A stretch of 64,000 bases of DNA from Quillaja saponaria (lineage: Eukaryota > Streptophyta > Magnoliopsida > Fabales > Quillajaceae). The position numbers and the translations under genes were made by a program. Shown here piece by piece: positions 1 to 9,905 of the stretch. The DNA lies in assembly GCA_029379385.1 (NCBI GenBank), contig CM055605.1, positions 6,669,001-6,733,000 of the forward strand. The letters are read 5' to 3'. How positions within the stretch are numbered: the stretch's first letter is position 1; each line of letters starts with the position of its first letter. The notes under the pieces were generated by a model. That model saw nothing but the letters and a program-made list of their open reading frames with translations. It was not told the origin of the DNA and did no database searches.

Positions 1-2350
1 AGTGGGAATCTAGTTACTACCTTTCATATTCTTAAGGCAAGTGGTAAATGGCCCATCCAATTGGTTACCTTTACATGTGTTTTTTGACTATGAATATCAA
101 ACCGTTTAAAATAGATTGACCAAAAAAAGAGATTGTGATGTACTTTTGTCTAACTCTTTTGCTTTACACACACAAAGAGGACAAATTCCATTCTATCTTT
201 TGGTTCAAAGTGTTGGTGGGTGTAACAATGGGTTTGTTTGTGTTCTATGTGTTCATCCAATTTGTTATTTGGTCATGGAGGGTGTAACAATGGGTTTTGT
301 TTGTGTCCTTTTGTGATCACAATTCACAAACATCTTGTATGCCTAATAAAAACCAAATCAATTAGCCAACTTTATGTATTTACTAGGAGAAAATTCAATG
401 AAAGTTAACTATTAAAAGGAATTTATCCTATAGAACGATTTGTTATTTTTTGTCTTTATCTAAATTGTTAACATATAACGTAGCAAATTCAATATGAAAA
501 AGACACGTGACAAAGACAAAACCAAAAATCTAACGAACAGTCATGTGACCAAACAGGTGCGTAACCGCTAGAATAAAGAGGCATCAATATAAGGCCATTG
601 AAGAGTTAATCGGCATAAAGTCGTTGAAAATAGATACAAAACAATAACCGACGGTCCGAGTTATTAAGTACAATGGCTATGACGGACTAAATATAGCAGC
701 TCAAACAATGGAAGTAAACATGAACAATTTGCTTATTACATTGTATACTGATTGTGAAAGAGCTCTGACTTTACCATCGGAGGGTTTCCTGGGAAAATCC
801 TCGTCCTCTAACATTGTCTCATCTTTACAGGATATAGCAAGGCAGTCCGAGCTCGGACCATATCACATCTCCATCTTGCCACCTCATTCACACCATCTCA
901 CCACACCTTGCCATCTTCATATAGTTAAACTATACAACATATTCATATTTTTCATCTCAAATCTAAATCCACCACATTGGGATCTAACATAAATTTTATT
1001 ACTTCTTTTTTAATGTGAAAGGAATACTCTAGACTAATTTATAAATAATGAATTCATTATTTATATTTTAATTTGAGAAACACTATAGTCTTTTCACCAT
1101 TAACACAAAATAATAATTAAAAAAATGCTTATCTACTGTTTTGGTCCTTCAGAATTATATCAGTTTTCAATTTGGATCTTCTAGAATTTTCTCAGTCAAT
1201 TTTATCTTTCAAGATTTAAAATTTCTCAATCTAATTCTTTTCTTCGGTTTAAATGTTATTAATTAATAAAATAACCACATTTGAGTTAAAGATAATAACA
1301 TACATAAGTTATTTTATATCTTGTAAAAAAATTTCAATCAATTTATCATTCAATTATATGAAATTATTTTATTTATGTATAATATAAGAATGAGATAATG
1401 TAACTTAATTGAGCATCTTTGAATTCTAAAGGATGAAATTAATCAAAAATATTCATAAAAAATTAAATTAAAAACTAAGCCAATACTGAAGGATTAAAAT
1501 AATAGGTAAGCTAACCTAAAATAAACCACAAGTGATCAATACGAGACCACTGTTATAAGTTATTTTTTCGTATACGAAATAAAAAATTTCATATACATAG
1601 AATTGCCTTCAGTTTTTTAAGGCATGATCCTCTTACCAAAAAAATATTTTATTTTTTAAAATTTGTCATATTTGCAATGGGCCACTACAAATCTAACTGC
1701 TATTGGACTGCCATATACATATGAAAGCAGCCCACAAAAAAATAGAGTCATATTGTAGAAAATGTGGTTAAATCCTGCATATATTATTGCACATCCTTAT
1801 CACATTATGGGCCACAGAACCCATTTAGACCTGTAGTATAGAGCTGAGAAAGTTTAGAGAGTGAATGAGAAAAACTGAAACCAATAAATGAAATATCAGA
1901 TTGATAAAGAATTAGTCAGTCCAGAACAACAAATAAATTTTTTTTTTTTTTAATGTTTTGAAACTAACAGGTTGTGTATATATAATTACCTAACACATGC
2001 ATTTATTATGTGAAGAAGAAAAACAATTCAAAAATAAGGACAGAAAATGAAGTTCAAAACTCTACGGGATTGAAATATTCATCCAAATTATTCTCTATAT
2101 GTTAAACTTAAATGTGACGGATTGGATGAAAATAAAAGAATTTTAAAAATTAACAATTGTTTCTTGCCAATCAATTGAAAAACGAAAAACGACGAGGGTT
2201 TTATCCATAACCTCTTTATAATTAAACGTGTTACCTCGGTTAAGAAAAAAAAAAAAAAAAAACACATATATTTTGATATTTTATTGTTTTATCAAATTAT
2301 AACGCCCTCGTGCTTACTTATATGAATTTATTATCTTCATGTTGTCACTA
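1..2350. other. AT-rich intergenic stretch without a supported gene
   Basis: Open frames here are short, lack recognisable domains and have no splice-supported extension. Visible structure: two imperfect direct copies of a segment containing TGTAACAATGGGTTT at about 218 and 282, a decayed LTR-like block at about 540-960 (separate entry), and poly-A and poly-T runs near 1930 and 2245. The rest shows nothing I can name. Confidence 0.6.
540..960 (+). mobile_element. Decayed LTR-retrotransposon-like fragment
   Basis: The block has GC content and word use unlike its AT-rich flanks. At 762-791 it carries CTGACTTTACCATCGGAGGG, close to a signature often seen near the R/U5 region of plant Ty3/gypsy-type LTRs (ACTTNAGCATCGGAGG). 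Related short phrases recur inside the block (AATCGGCATAAAGTCGTTGA, AACCGACGGTCCGAG). No intact LTR pair, primer-binding site or coding domain is visible, so it would be a remnant. The assignment rests on motif memory. Confidence 0.35.
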
Positions 2351-2353
2351 AAG

Positions 2354-3160
2354 GATTTATCTTAAGAGCACTTGTTAAAAAATTACATAAATAGAAAATT
2401 TATAACATTTACTACAGTAGTTAATCATGTTTCCAATATTATTTAATACACAGATTACTACTTTAAGAAAGTTTTGTTTTCCAAAAAAAATATTTATTAC
2501 AGTTTAACAAATGCCCTTAAGGCACCCGTTGGAAAAACTTGTTACTGAATTAGAAGTTACTTCCTCCTCTTGAAATAAGTGAAATATTGAGAAAGTTTCA
2601 ATTTCCAAAAATCATATTTATTGTAGTTTAACAAATGTCCTAATTAAGAAACTCGTTACTAAACTAGAAGTAACTTCCACCACTTGAAATAAATGAAGGA
2701 TTTTTCTAACGGGTGCCCATAGGGCTATTGTTAAGGTGATAAATATGGAAACTTTGCATTATTAATTATAGTGGTTGACTATGATTTCAGTGCCGCGTAA
2801 TAAATAATTTTCTACTTTTTGAAGATTTCAAATTTCAAAGCCCACATTTATTGTACCTTATTAAATGCCCTTTGGGCACTAGTTAAAAAAACCCATAAAT
2901 GAATACTATAACAGTTTTAATTTCAAATATCATATTTATTACATTTTAACAAATTTCCTTACGAAACAAATTAGAAAAACTTGTTACTAAATTAGAAGTA
3001 TATTCCTCCCCTTGAAATAAATGAATACTAAAAAATTTCAATTTTCAAAACTCATATATATTGTAGTTTAACAAATACCTTTATGAAACCGTTAGAAAAA
3101 TCCATTGCAAAATTAGAAGTAACTTCGTCCTCCTAAAATAAATGAATACTAGGAAACCAA
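2354..3160. repeat. Nest of related MITE-derived repeat units upstream of the defensin-like gene
   Basis: The motif TTTAACAAATNCC recurs at 2503, 2627, 2945 and 3067. Pairs are about 123 bases apart, and each is followed by a variant of GTTACTAAATTAGAAGTAAC and then TTGAAATAAATGAA. One full-length 190-base element (2701-2890) sits between the pairs. The array ends about 80 bases before the defensin-like start codon, so most of the proximal upstream region of that gene is repeat-derived. Confidence 0.7.
2701..2890. mobile_element. Full-length 190-base MITE (family A)
   Basis: The left end reads TTTTTCTAACGGGTGCCCAT and the reverse complement of the right end reads TTTTTTAACTAGTGCCCAAA, giving terminal inverted repeats of about 24 bases with few mismatches. 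There is no coding capacity. A copy of identical length lies at 17666-17855, and shorter or more diverged relatives lie at 21566-21739 and about 23092-23256. I could not define a target-site duplication, so the superfamily is open. Confidence 0.7.
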
Positions 3161-3164
3161 TGCA

Positions 3165-3188
3165 TATATATATATATGCATATATATT
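3165..3188 (+). promoter_or_regulatory. TATA-rich palindrome upstream of the defensin-like gene
   Basis: A TGCA-(TA)n-TGCA palindrome followed by ATATATATT lies 55-75 bases before the start codon at 3242, a plausible core promoter position for a short leader. The transcription start is not known. Confidence 0.4.
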
Positions 3189-3241
3189 CCCTCTAATTAA
3201 AGGCTTTTCAGTAACACAGTCTGTGTAGTAATCTCACTAAC

Positions 3242-3578
3242 ATGTCAAAAACCATGAAGATGATCCATTTGCTTGCCATTTTTACACTTCTATTCCTCAT
3301 TACAGGTAAAAAATTTCGATTGAATTTAAATATATTTCCATGTACATATCAATTATACATAAAATAATGAAAAATGTTTTGTTATAGGGAAAGAGGTAGT
3401 TGTGGCAGAGTATGGTCGTATTTGTGGGAAATCAGAACCAATGGAAAATTGCACAGATCCAAAATGCGATGCCTTGTGTGCCCAGAAATATCCCCGAATA
3501 AGTGGCTTAGGCCGTGGATTTTGCAGTAATCCACCCAACGTTAATGTTTGCCTCTGTTTTTACCCTTGCGAATTATAA
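3242..3578 (+). CDS. Defensin-like cysteine-rich secreted peptide (two exons)
   Basis: Exons 3242-3305 and 3388-3578 join across an 82-base GT-AG intron into 84 residues. Residues 1 to about 27 form a hydrophobic signal peptide (LLAIFTLLFLITG core, likely cleaved near VVVA/EYGR). The mature part of about 57 residues has eight cysteines, including CxxxC (KCDALC) and CxC (CLC), the layout of plant defensin-like (DEFL) peptides with a cysteine-stabilised alpha-beta fold. The intron interrupting the end of the signal peptide is the usual DEFL gene structure. I expect secretion to the apoplast, with a defence or cell-signalling role that sequence alone cannot decide. The frame is intact. The gene is too short and too split to show as one long open frame. 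Confidence 0.85.
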
Positions 3579-4946
3579 AGAGTATAGCTATTTCCTATTA
3601 GTTAGCTAGGATTTTATTTATTCCTAGAATTCATTTCTTCCTAGCTAGCTAGCTAGCTAGACAAATTTATGTAATTTCCATTGTCTACAATAATTACCTA
3701 ATTTTCTTGTTTTTGCCTCAATTATTTATGCCTTAATTTTGAACCCTTCGATTTTTTTTTATTTTTTTTTGGGGTTAAGAATGAAAATGAATTCATTTGT
3801 GTCTAGTCAAATATATCGATCCAACTGGTTCCAGTTTTTGTTTTTCGAAAGTATTTAGATTATTTGCATATTGTATTTTTCAAGTCGGGTCATATTATTT
3901 GTTTGGCTTATTTATTGTATTTGTCCGTGAGAATAAATTTTTTATTTTTATTTTGGTAAAAAATTATTATTTTTTAATGAGGTCCTTTATAATTCAATTA
4001 TTTCTATTTTGCAATATTCCAAGTTTTCTATCTTTCTTTAAAAAAAAAAAAAATTGAATTGTTAATCAATCAAAAACTATTAATTTAGATGGACACACAA
4101 CATATTTAGTTGATATGATTAAAAATGCATGAAAAATTTTAATTTTGGAAAAAAATTTATGTTGTGACATTTAAAATTGAGGAAATAAATTTTTTTAATG
4201 GTTGAGCCAATATTCATGTGATTTTTTCTTTCATGTATTAATATTTATTTTTTCATCATCTTTTAATTAAAAAAATATGTTAGCTAATTTCATTAAATTT
4301 CATCTAGTTTAATAATTTTAAATTGATTAAGAACTTATTTAAAATAAATTAAATTATAGAGGACTAAAATAAATAAATAAATGAATCTTAAATGCCCGAT
4401 TAGAAAAAGAAATTTTTTAAAGATCAAAATGAAAAATAATATAATTCTCAAAAACTAAAATAATAAAAAGCCTATTTGTTAAGTTCATGCCGAATCATGT
4501 CCGATAAGATCGATTCATATTTGAACTAATGTTAAATAAACGCACAAATTATGTAATATGGTGGGAAAAAAAAAAATCAATCTAAGGCTACTTTGAGTTA
4601 GAAGGGTGGAATTCGGATATACATCACCAATCCATTTGAGATCCGAAAAGTTCTTAATTTAGAAAATTAAGTTTCAAAAATTGACTAATTTAAAAAGATA
4701 AGGTTGGAGAAAGACATAATTGCACGCATCAAAAAAAATAAAAAATTGAAAGTAAAAAAGTATGAGAGCTCCACGCACAAGTCAGTTCTGTACAACCCTC
4801 AAAAATATATTGCATCAAAAAAATTGAATCAATCAAATACAGAAATTAACAATATAAAATATGCAAAATACAATCCATATATATACGTATATGGAATAAT
4901 TATATATAATGATTAATGAAGAAGGAAGGAAATTAGCATTAATTAA
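3579..4946. other. Intergenic stretch, nothing recognised
   Basis: The sequence is very AT-rich with poly-A/T runs and a few short open frames of low-complexity composition. I see no domain, RNA or mobile element beyond the CTAG repeat. Confidence 0.6.
3641..3660. repeat. (CTAG)5 microsatellite
   Basis: Five CTAG units lie about 60 bases past the defensin-like stop codon, within its probable 3' untranslated region. Confidence 0.9.
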
Positions 4947-5258
4947 TTAATCAGCCCATAAGGACTCATCAATGGGTGTCATCTCTCTCAACAACCTATC
5001 AAATTCCTTAAACGACATATCTCTCATCAAAATCGAATTACTCCCACAAGACACTTGTTGATCCATAACCTTGTTCTTGTTTTTGGAGTTGTCTCGTTTT
5101 CTACTTGCTTCTGCTGCAGCAGCTGCAGCTGCATCGTCGTCTATATGAGAATCTTTACCTGTCAGATTCTGCACCACAGCTTTAAAGCTCATAGCATCAG
5201 TTTCCACATAGTGTGTATTAATAATTACAACCTTCACAGCCGCAGGCCCTCTCGACAT
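4947..5258 (-). CDS. VQ-motif protein (WRKY-associated cofactor)
   Basis: This single-exon gene encodes 103 residues. The reading frame stays open upstream to 5375, but the start at 5258 (MSRGPAAVKV) fits the family; the upstream part is leader-like and includes a TATA box. The defining motif FxxxVQxLTG appears as FKAVVQNLTG near residues 26-35, preceded by VKVVIINTHYVETDA, as in the short VQ1/VQ10-like plant proteins. An Asp/Ala run (DDDAAAAAAA) and a basic patch (SRKRDNSKNKNK) follow, and the C-terminus is acidic with an FDRLLREM helix. VQ proteins bind WRKY DNA-binding domains through the VQ motif and tune stress and defence transcription in the nucleus. The upstream region is rich in W-boxes, the DNA sites of WRKY factors. 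Confidence 0.9.
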   Translation of the reverse strand: MSRGPAAVKVVIINTHYVETDAMSFKAVVQNLTGKDSHIDDDAAAAAAAEASRKRDNSKNKNKVMDQQVSCGSNSILMRDMSFKEFDRLLREMTPIDESLWAD

Positions 5259-5354
5259 GAATAAGAACAAGAACAAGTTTTTGATATAGTAGAAATTAAA
5301 GAAAGAAAGAAGTAGTTGACGATGATTTTTGATGGAAACTGGAAATGTTTTCTG

Positions 5355-5363
5355 ATATATATA
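5355..5363 (-). promoter_or_regulatory. TATA box of the VQ gene
   Basis: On the minus strand TATATATAT lies about 100 bases before the chosen start codon. This places the open upstream reading frame around or before the expected transcription start and supports the internal ATG at 5258. Confidence 0.55.
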
Positions 5364-5420
5364 GGAAAAAGGCAAAGATTGTACGGTACGTAGGGTTAAG
5401 AAATTTTGAGACGAAATAAG

Positions 5421-5676
5421 TTGACCGTTGCTTTATATTTTTTTTCTTTGATTTGTGATTTAAGCAAGCAGTCTAGAAGGACCAGTTGACCACAAGACAA
5501 TTTGAGATTAGGTCAAGGCACGGTACATGCACGTGAAGTGAAGTTACCTACAATTTGTGACGTTTCCAATTATATGACCACATAGAATTGTGATTAGGTC
5601 ATGCGATTGAGTCCACACAAGTTGTGGTGTGAGATGTGGGGGGTTTGCTAGTGAATGAGGTCCCAAATTGGGTCAA
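5421..5676 (-). promoter_or_regulatory. W-box cluster and G-box upstream of the VQ gene
   Basis: W-box cores TTGAC[C/T] or their reverse complements occur at 5421-5426, 5486-5491, 5511-5516 and 5671-5676, all within about 420 bases upstream of the start. A palindromic G-box CACGTG lies at 5530-5535. Four W-boxes in about 250 bases is dense. This fits WRKY control of a WRKY cofactor, which is an inference from motifs only. Confidence 0.5.
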
Positions 5677-5735
5677 CATATAATTGTGATTTTTTTTTTT
5701 TTAAGATTTAAAACTACATGATTTAAGTAATAACA

Positions 5736-6013
5736 TAATATCAGAATTAATTTTAGACTAGTTGACATGACCGATCAAATTTTATTTTTGTGTTTAGTAA
5801 AATTATATTTAAAATTGATGACATATCAAGTATGTGATGTGTGTAAATGTATAATAAGTTGATCCACTTGCAATCTAAAAGAAAATAATATCTTAATTAA
5901 TTTTAGACTAGTTGGTATGATCGATGAAATTTTATTTGTGTTTAGTGAAAATATATTTAACATTTGTCACATATCAAGAATGTAACGTGTGAATGAGTTG
6001 ATCCAGCTGCAAG
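5736..6013. repeat. Imperfect tandem duplication, unit about 140 bases
   Basis: Two adjacent copies share AATTAATTTTAGACTAGTTG, then a variant of ATGANCGATNAAATTTTATTT, ACATATCAAG and GAGTTGATCCA/AAGTTGATCCA. Copy one runs about 5736-5875 and copy two about 5882-6013. It lies upstream of the VQ gene and has no coding content. Confidence 0.7.
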
Positions 6014-9000
6014 GCAAATTAGCAAATTGGAGATGCTATAAATGCAAAGCGGTGAAGGATGCAAGTAGCAAAACAGAATTTATATCACACAGCAGGTAAA
6101 GAAAGGGAAAGGTACGTACGACGTAGTATAGGGCCTAGTTTTTGGTTCGTATCTATGCCCACAAACTGGTCCCACCTACCGACGTCGCCGTATTTGACTG
6201 AGTTTTTGTTTTATGAAAAGGTTTACCTTGTCCTAATACAAATGTCAAAAGCGCACTTCATCAGTACATATACACATGCTGAATTGAAAAAGAGATAAGG
6301 GTTGTAAATATAACTATAATTCAAATCTTTTGAATAAGATTAACATTCGAATTTAAATATAATTCAAATATTTAAATTCAAATCCAAATATTTGAAAATT
6401 CAAATTCGAATATATTTTTAAAATATTTAATTTCTAAGAGTATTTTGATAAATAGAAACATATTTAAATTTTTTAATAAGAAAATATTAAAATAATTACC
6501 ATATTAATTAGATAAAATTTATACTTTAATATAAAAATTTTAATTCTTAAATTTATTGAGATTGATTATATAATTTTTTTTTTTTTTAATTCCCATTCGT
6601 TGAATATGACAACGTTAAGATGCTCAAAAAAATCATACTCTCGTAGCTACTTCAAAGTCAAACCATGTGAACTGAATTGGACTTGGCACGGTTTCTTGTA
6701 ATTGACAACTGTTTAATTGTTTATTATTATTATTATTTAGTTGAAATTGAAGAGACAGCTTTGACTAACTTAAAAAAGTATTTGTGTCGTACACATGTCA
6801 TATGATTGATATCTTGATTACCCGGACCAAAAGTTACAAGAGACAAAAGAGAAGTCTTAATTATACACACAAGGCAACATCCTTGGGTCATAAAATTTAT
6901 TTTAAAAAAAATAAAGGACTAAAATTTATTATAAAAATCAAATCAATCAATGTTCATCTTACAACTGTCACAGGTCACAACCATTTATAATTCAAATTCA
7001 ATTATTTTTGATATTGCGGTCCGTACACTCAATCCATTTATGTTCAGACTACAAAATTTATAGGCTTACCCAAATAACTCTCTGCTCTAGGCAAAATTAA
7101 ATCATTTATTTCTGAATTAAAAATGTTATTTTTCACAATCAAGATTTAAATTAAAATAATAAATGGAGGGAATATACCTTCTAGCCAACTGTGAGTTAAA
7201 CTCAATATTTTTTAAATCTTACGTGTATAAATTTTCATCTAGCTAGTTGCGATATAACATACAATATATTCTACATATAGAAATAAAAAAGAGAGATGAT
7301 CTTAGATCTTAAAAAATTAATTAATTACGTGCATGGACTGCCTAGTCCAATATCACTAAATTTTAATTATATAATTTCTAACTTTCATATGCAATTCATA
7401 CAATGTATGTGGGAATGTTAATAACAAGTGTTTGAATTGATGTCATCTGGACTTTGGTAAATTAAAGAAAAAAAAATTTTAATTAATTATTAATATCTAG
7501 AAGAAATTGAGGTGATGATAAGATAGAGATCAAGTCAAGATCAATAATCTAGTCTAAAAAAAAGATAAATAAAATGTATGGGCTGAAAATAAATATATTA
7601 AAAAGAAAAGAAAACTTTAAGTGTCTAGGAAAATTATAAATATTAACTAGTTTTGTGACACACACATTTCGCGTGAATCATGTTCATGATATATACATAT
7701 ATGCTCATCAATATTTTAGGTGCATAGTAAAAAATTAAAATTAATAAAAAAAATATTTCATTTTAATTACATTAAACAAATAGATCAATTTAATAAAAAA
7801 GTTTAATTTCATAGGGTATTTAAGAAAATTTCTTTCACTAAAAGATAAAACAACAATATATAATCATGGAACTATACTTTAAAATATTTTTAGTTCAAAA
7901 CATTTTAAAAACAAAATTAATTCATCAATTTGAGAAAAATTACAAAATAATATAATAATTAGGAACTTATTATACAATTTTAATTTATTTTTTGAGAAAA
8001 ATAATATTAACAAATATTGACATATTTTTTTTTATGAATTAAAAGTTAAAACAACAATATTAAAATCATGAAACTATTCTCTTAATATATATTTTTTAAT
8101 TCATATTAATTTGTTTTTAAAATTTTAGTTATAAATTTGAAAAGAACTAAGAAAGTAAGATTATTAGGCACTATTAAACAAAAAAAAAAAAATCAGTTTA
8201 TTTACTATTGACATATAATTATTAGAAATATATATATTTATTTATTTATTAATATTGAGAAGAAGTAAAAAAAAGTAATCAATAGTTTTAAAGTAATTAT
8301 AATTTTATTAATATTAAAATAGAGAAGAATTAAAAAAATAGTAAAAATAAAAATAAAAATTATAATAGTGAAGTAAATAACAACTAAGAATATTTATATA
8401 ATAATAAAAACTCATAAGGATATTTAAAAAAAAAAATTATCATTAAGCCATACTAATAAAAACTCATAAGAGTCCCCTTAGTTTAACTTTTGAAACAGCT
8501 TTTGGGTTTAAACTTTTTTATAAAATTTCTTTGTAATAAAAGTTTTATTTTTTAAGCTTTATGAAAAAGTATTTTTGAACTTTTAGAATCCTAAAAGCTG
8601 AAAGTTAAAAAAGAAACTTTTTTAATTTAGAAAACAAAAGAAACTCAAATGAGTTTTATTATTTATTTTTATTAGACAAATATAACCATAATATTTGTTA
8701 AACTGATTTTTTTAAGTAATTGTAATACTTAATATTTTAAATAAATAAATAAAATCAAACAAATTTTTTTATATCTTACAATATTTTTAAGTTAACTGAT
8801 CCAAATACTTTTTCAACTTTTTATACAATACTTTTAAATAGTTTTACTTAAAAAATATTTTTACACAATGCTTAACTAAACAGGGCCAGTATAGATTATT
8901 AGTATGTCTTGAGATTACAATAAGGGAAAAAAACATCAAATTTGATCTGATTTGATCTGAGATAAAATTTGTAAATACAAGAAAATATAAATTACATACA

Positions 9001-9905
9001 TTGGATATAGGTTAAAAAACTAAATTTGACTTGGGCCAAAACTAAAAACAGAAGGGGAAATTTTTTGAAAAGGTAAGGCTGTGCCAAAACTGAACTCTGA
9101 CCTCAGTTTATCTCTTTCAACCCCTCTATCTTAGAGATAAAAAAAATTTCAAGAAAAATATTTAATTTTTAAATATAACTCTTTAAATGATGAAAAATAA
9201 AGATCACTATATATGTGCTATATACCATATACCACAATTGCCATCAGCATTAGGTTCAATAATTAGATATTCATACTGATGTGGAGACGGTTCGTGCAAG
9301 GAATCATATTCCTTCGCAGAATAACTATTTCTACTCAAAAAGTAATCTTAGTTCTACTCCAAATACCGTAAGTGGGTTTGGTACCGGTTTCCCACCCTAC
9401 CGTTCCTAATTTTTCCTCCCAAAAAATTTCATTGCAAAAATATTTTTAGCCTTTGGATCTAAAACAGATCTTTCTCATGTTCTTGAGGATCCAGAAAGAG
9501 GTGGATGGAAATAAGACCACCTCCACCCAGAACTTGGTAAAAACCCAATGTAATTCAAGCTTGGAGTTAATTTCAGAAGTACGAGCTATACCATTTCAGA
9601 ACCACAACACAAAGTGACTAAAATGCAGACCTTTTGTAGTCAATAGATGATATGGTCAAGCAAAGGAGATAGAACAAGGGAAAATTGACAAGATCAAGAC
9701 TAGTCCTAGAGAGTTAAATCAAAGCAAAGACATGATATTCTCTGGCATCAAAAAAGTAATTGCTTTGACAGAAAAAAGATGGAATTACTGAAACAAAGAA
9801 AAGTTTCACCATCTCTTCGACATAAGAATGTCTCAACCAGAAAGTTGACCAAATTTTGATCCATAAGTTAATCCATACCAAATTTTGACAGAAGATGATC
9901 ATCAG
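6014..9905. other. AT-rich intergenic stretch without a supported gene
   Basis: It holds a hAT-like MITE at 8473-8888 (separate entry) and many poly-A/T tracts. Between about 6300 and 6440 variants of ATTCAAAT recur in a simple-sequence fashion. Open frames are short and match nothing I recognise. Confidence 0.6.
8473..8888. mobile_element. hAT-like MITE, copy 1 (family B)
   Basis: The left end CCCCTTAGTTTAACTTTTG and the reverse complement of the right end GCCCTGTTTAGTTAAGCATTG form imperfect terminal inverted repeats. The element is about 415 bases, AT-rich and non-coding. Its interior (for example AATATAACCATAATATTTGTTAAA) aligns with a second copy at about 53008-53390. The hAT assignment comes from the general look of the ends (CAGGGCC-type) and is tentative. 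Confidence 0.5.

Noticed and set aside
4947..5375. A 142-residue protein starting at 5375 for the VQ gene
   Set aside because: The first 39 residues include an aromatic- and Leu-rich stretch unlike VQ proteins, and a TATA box lies inside that part. The start at 5258 matches the family N-terminus.
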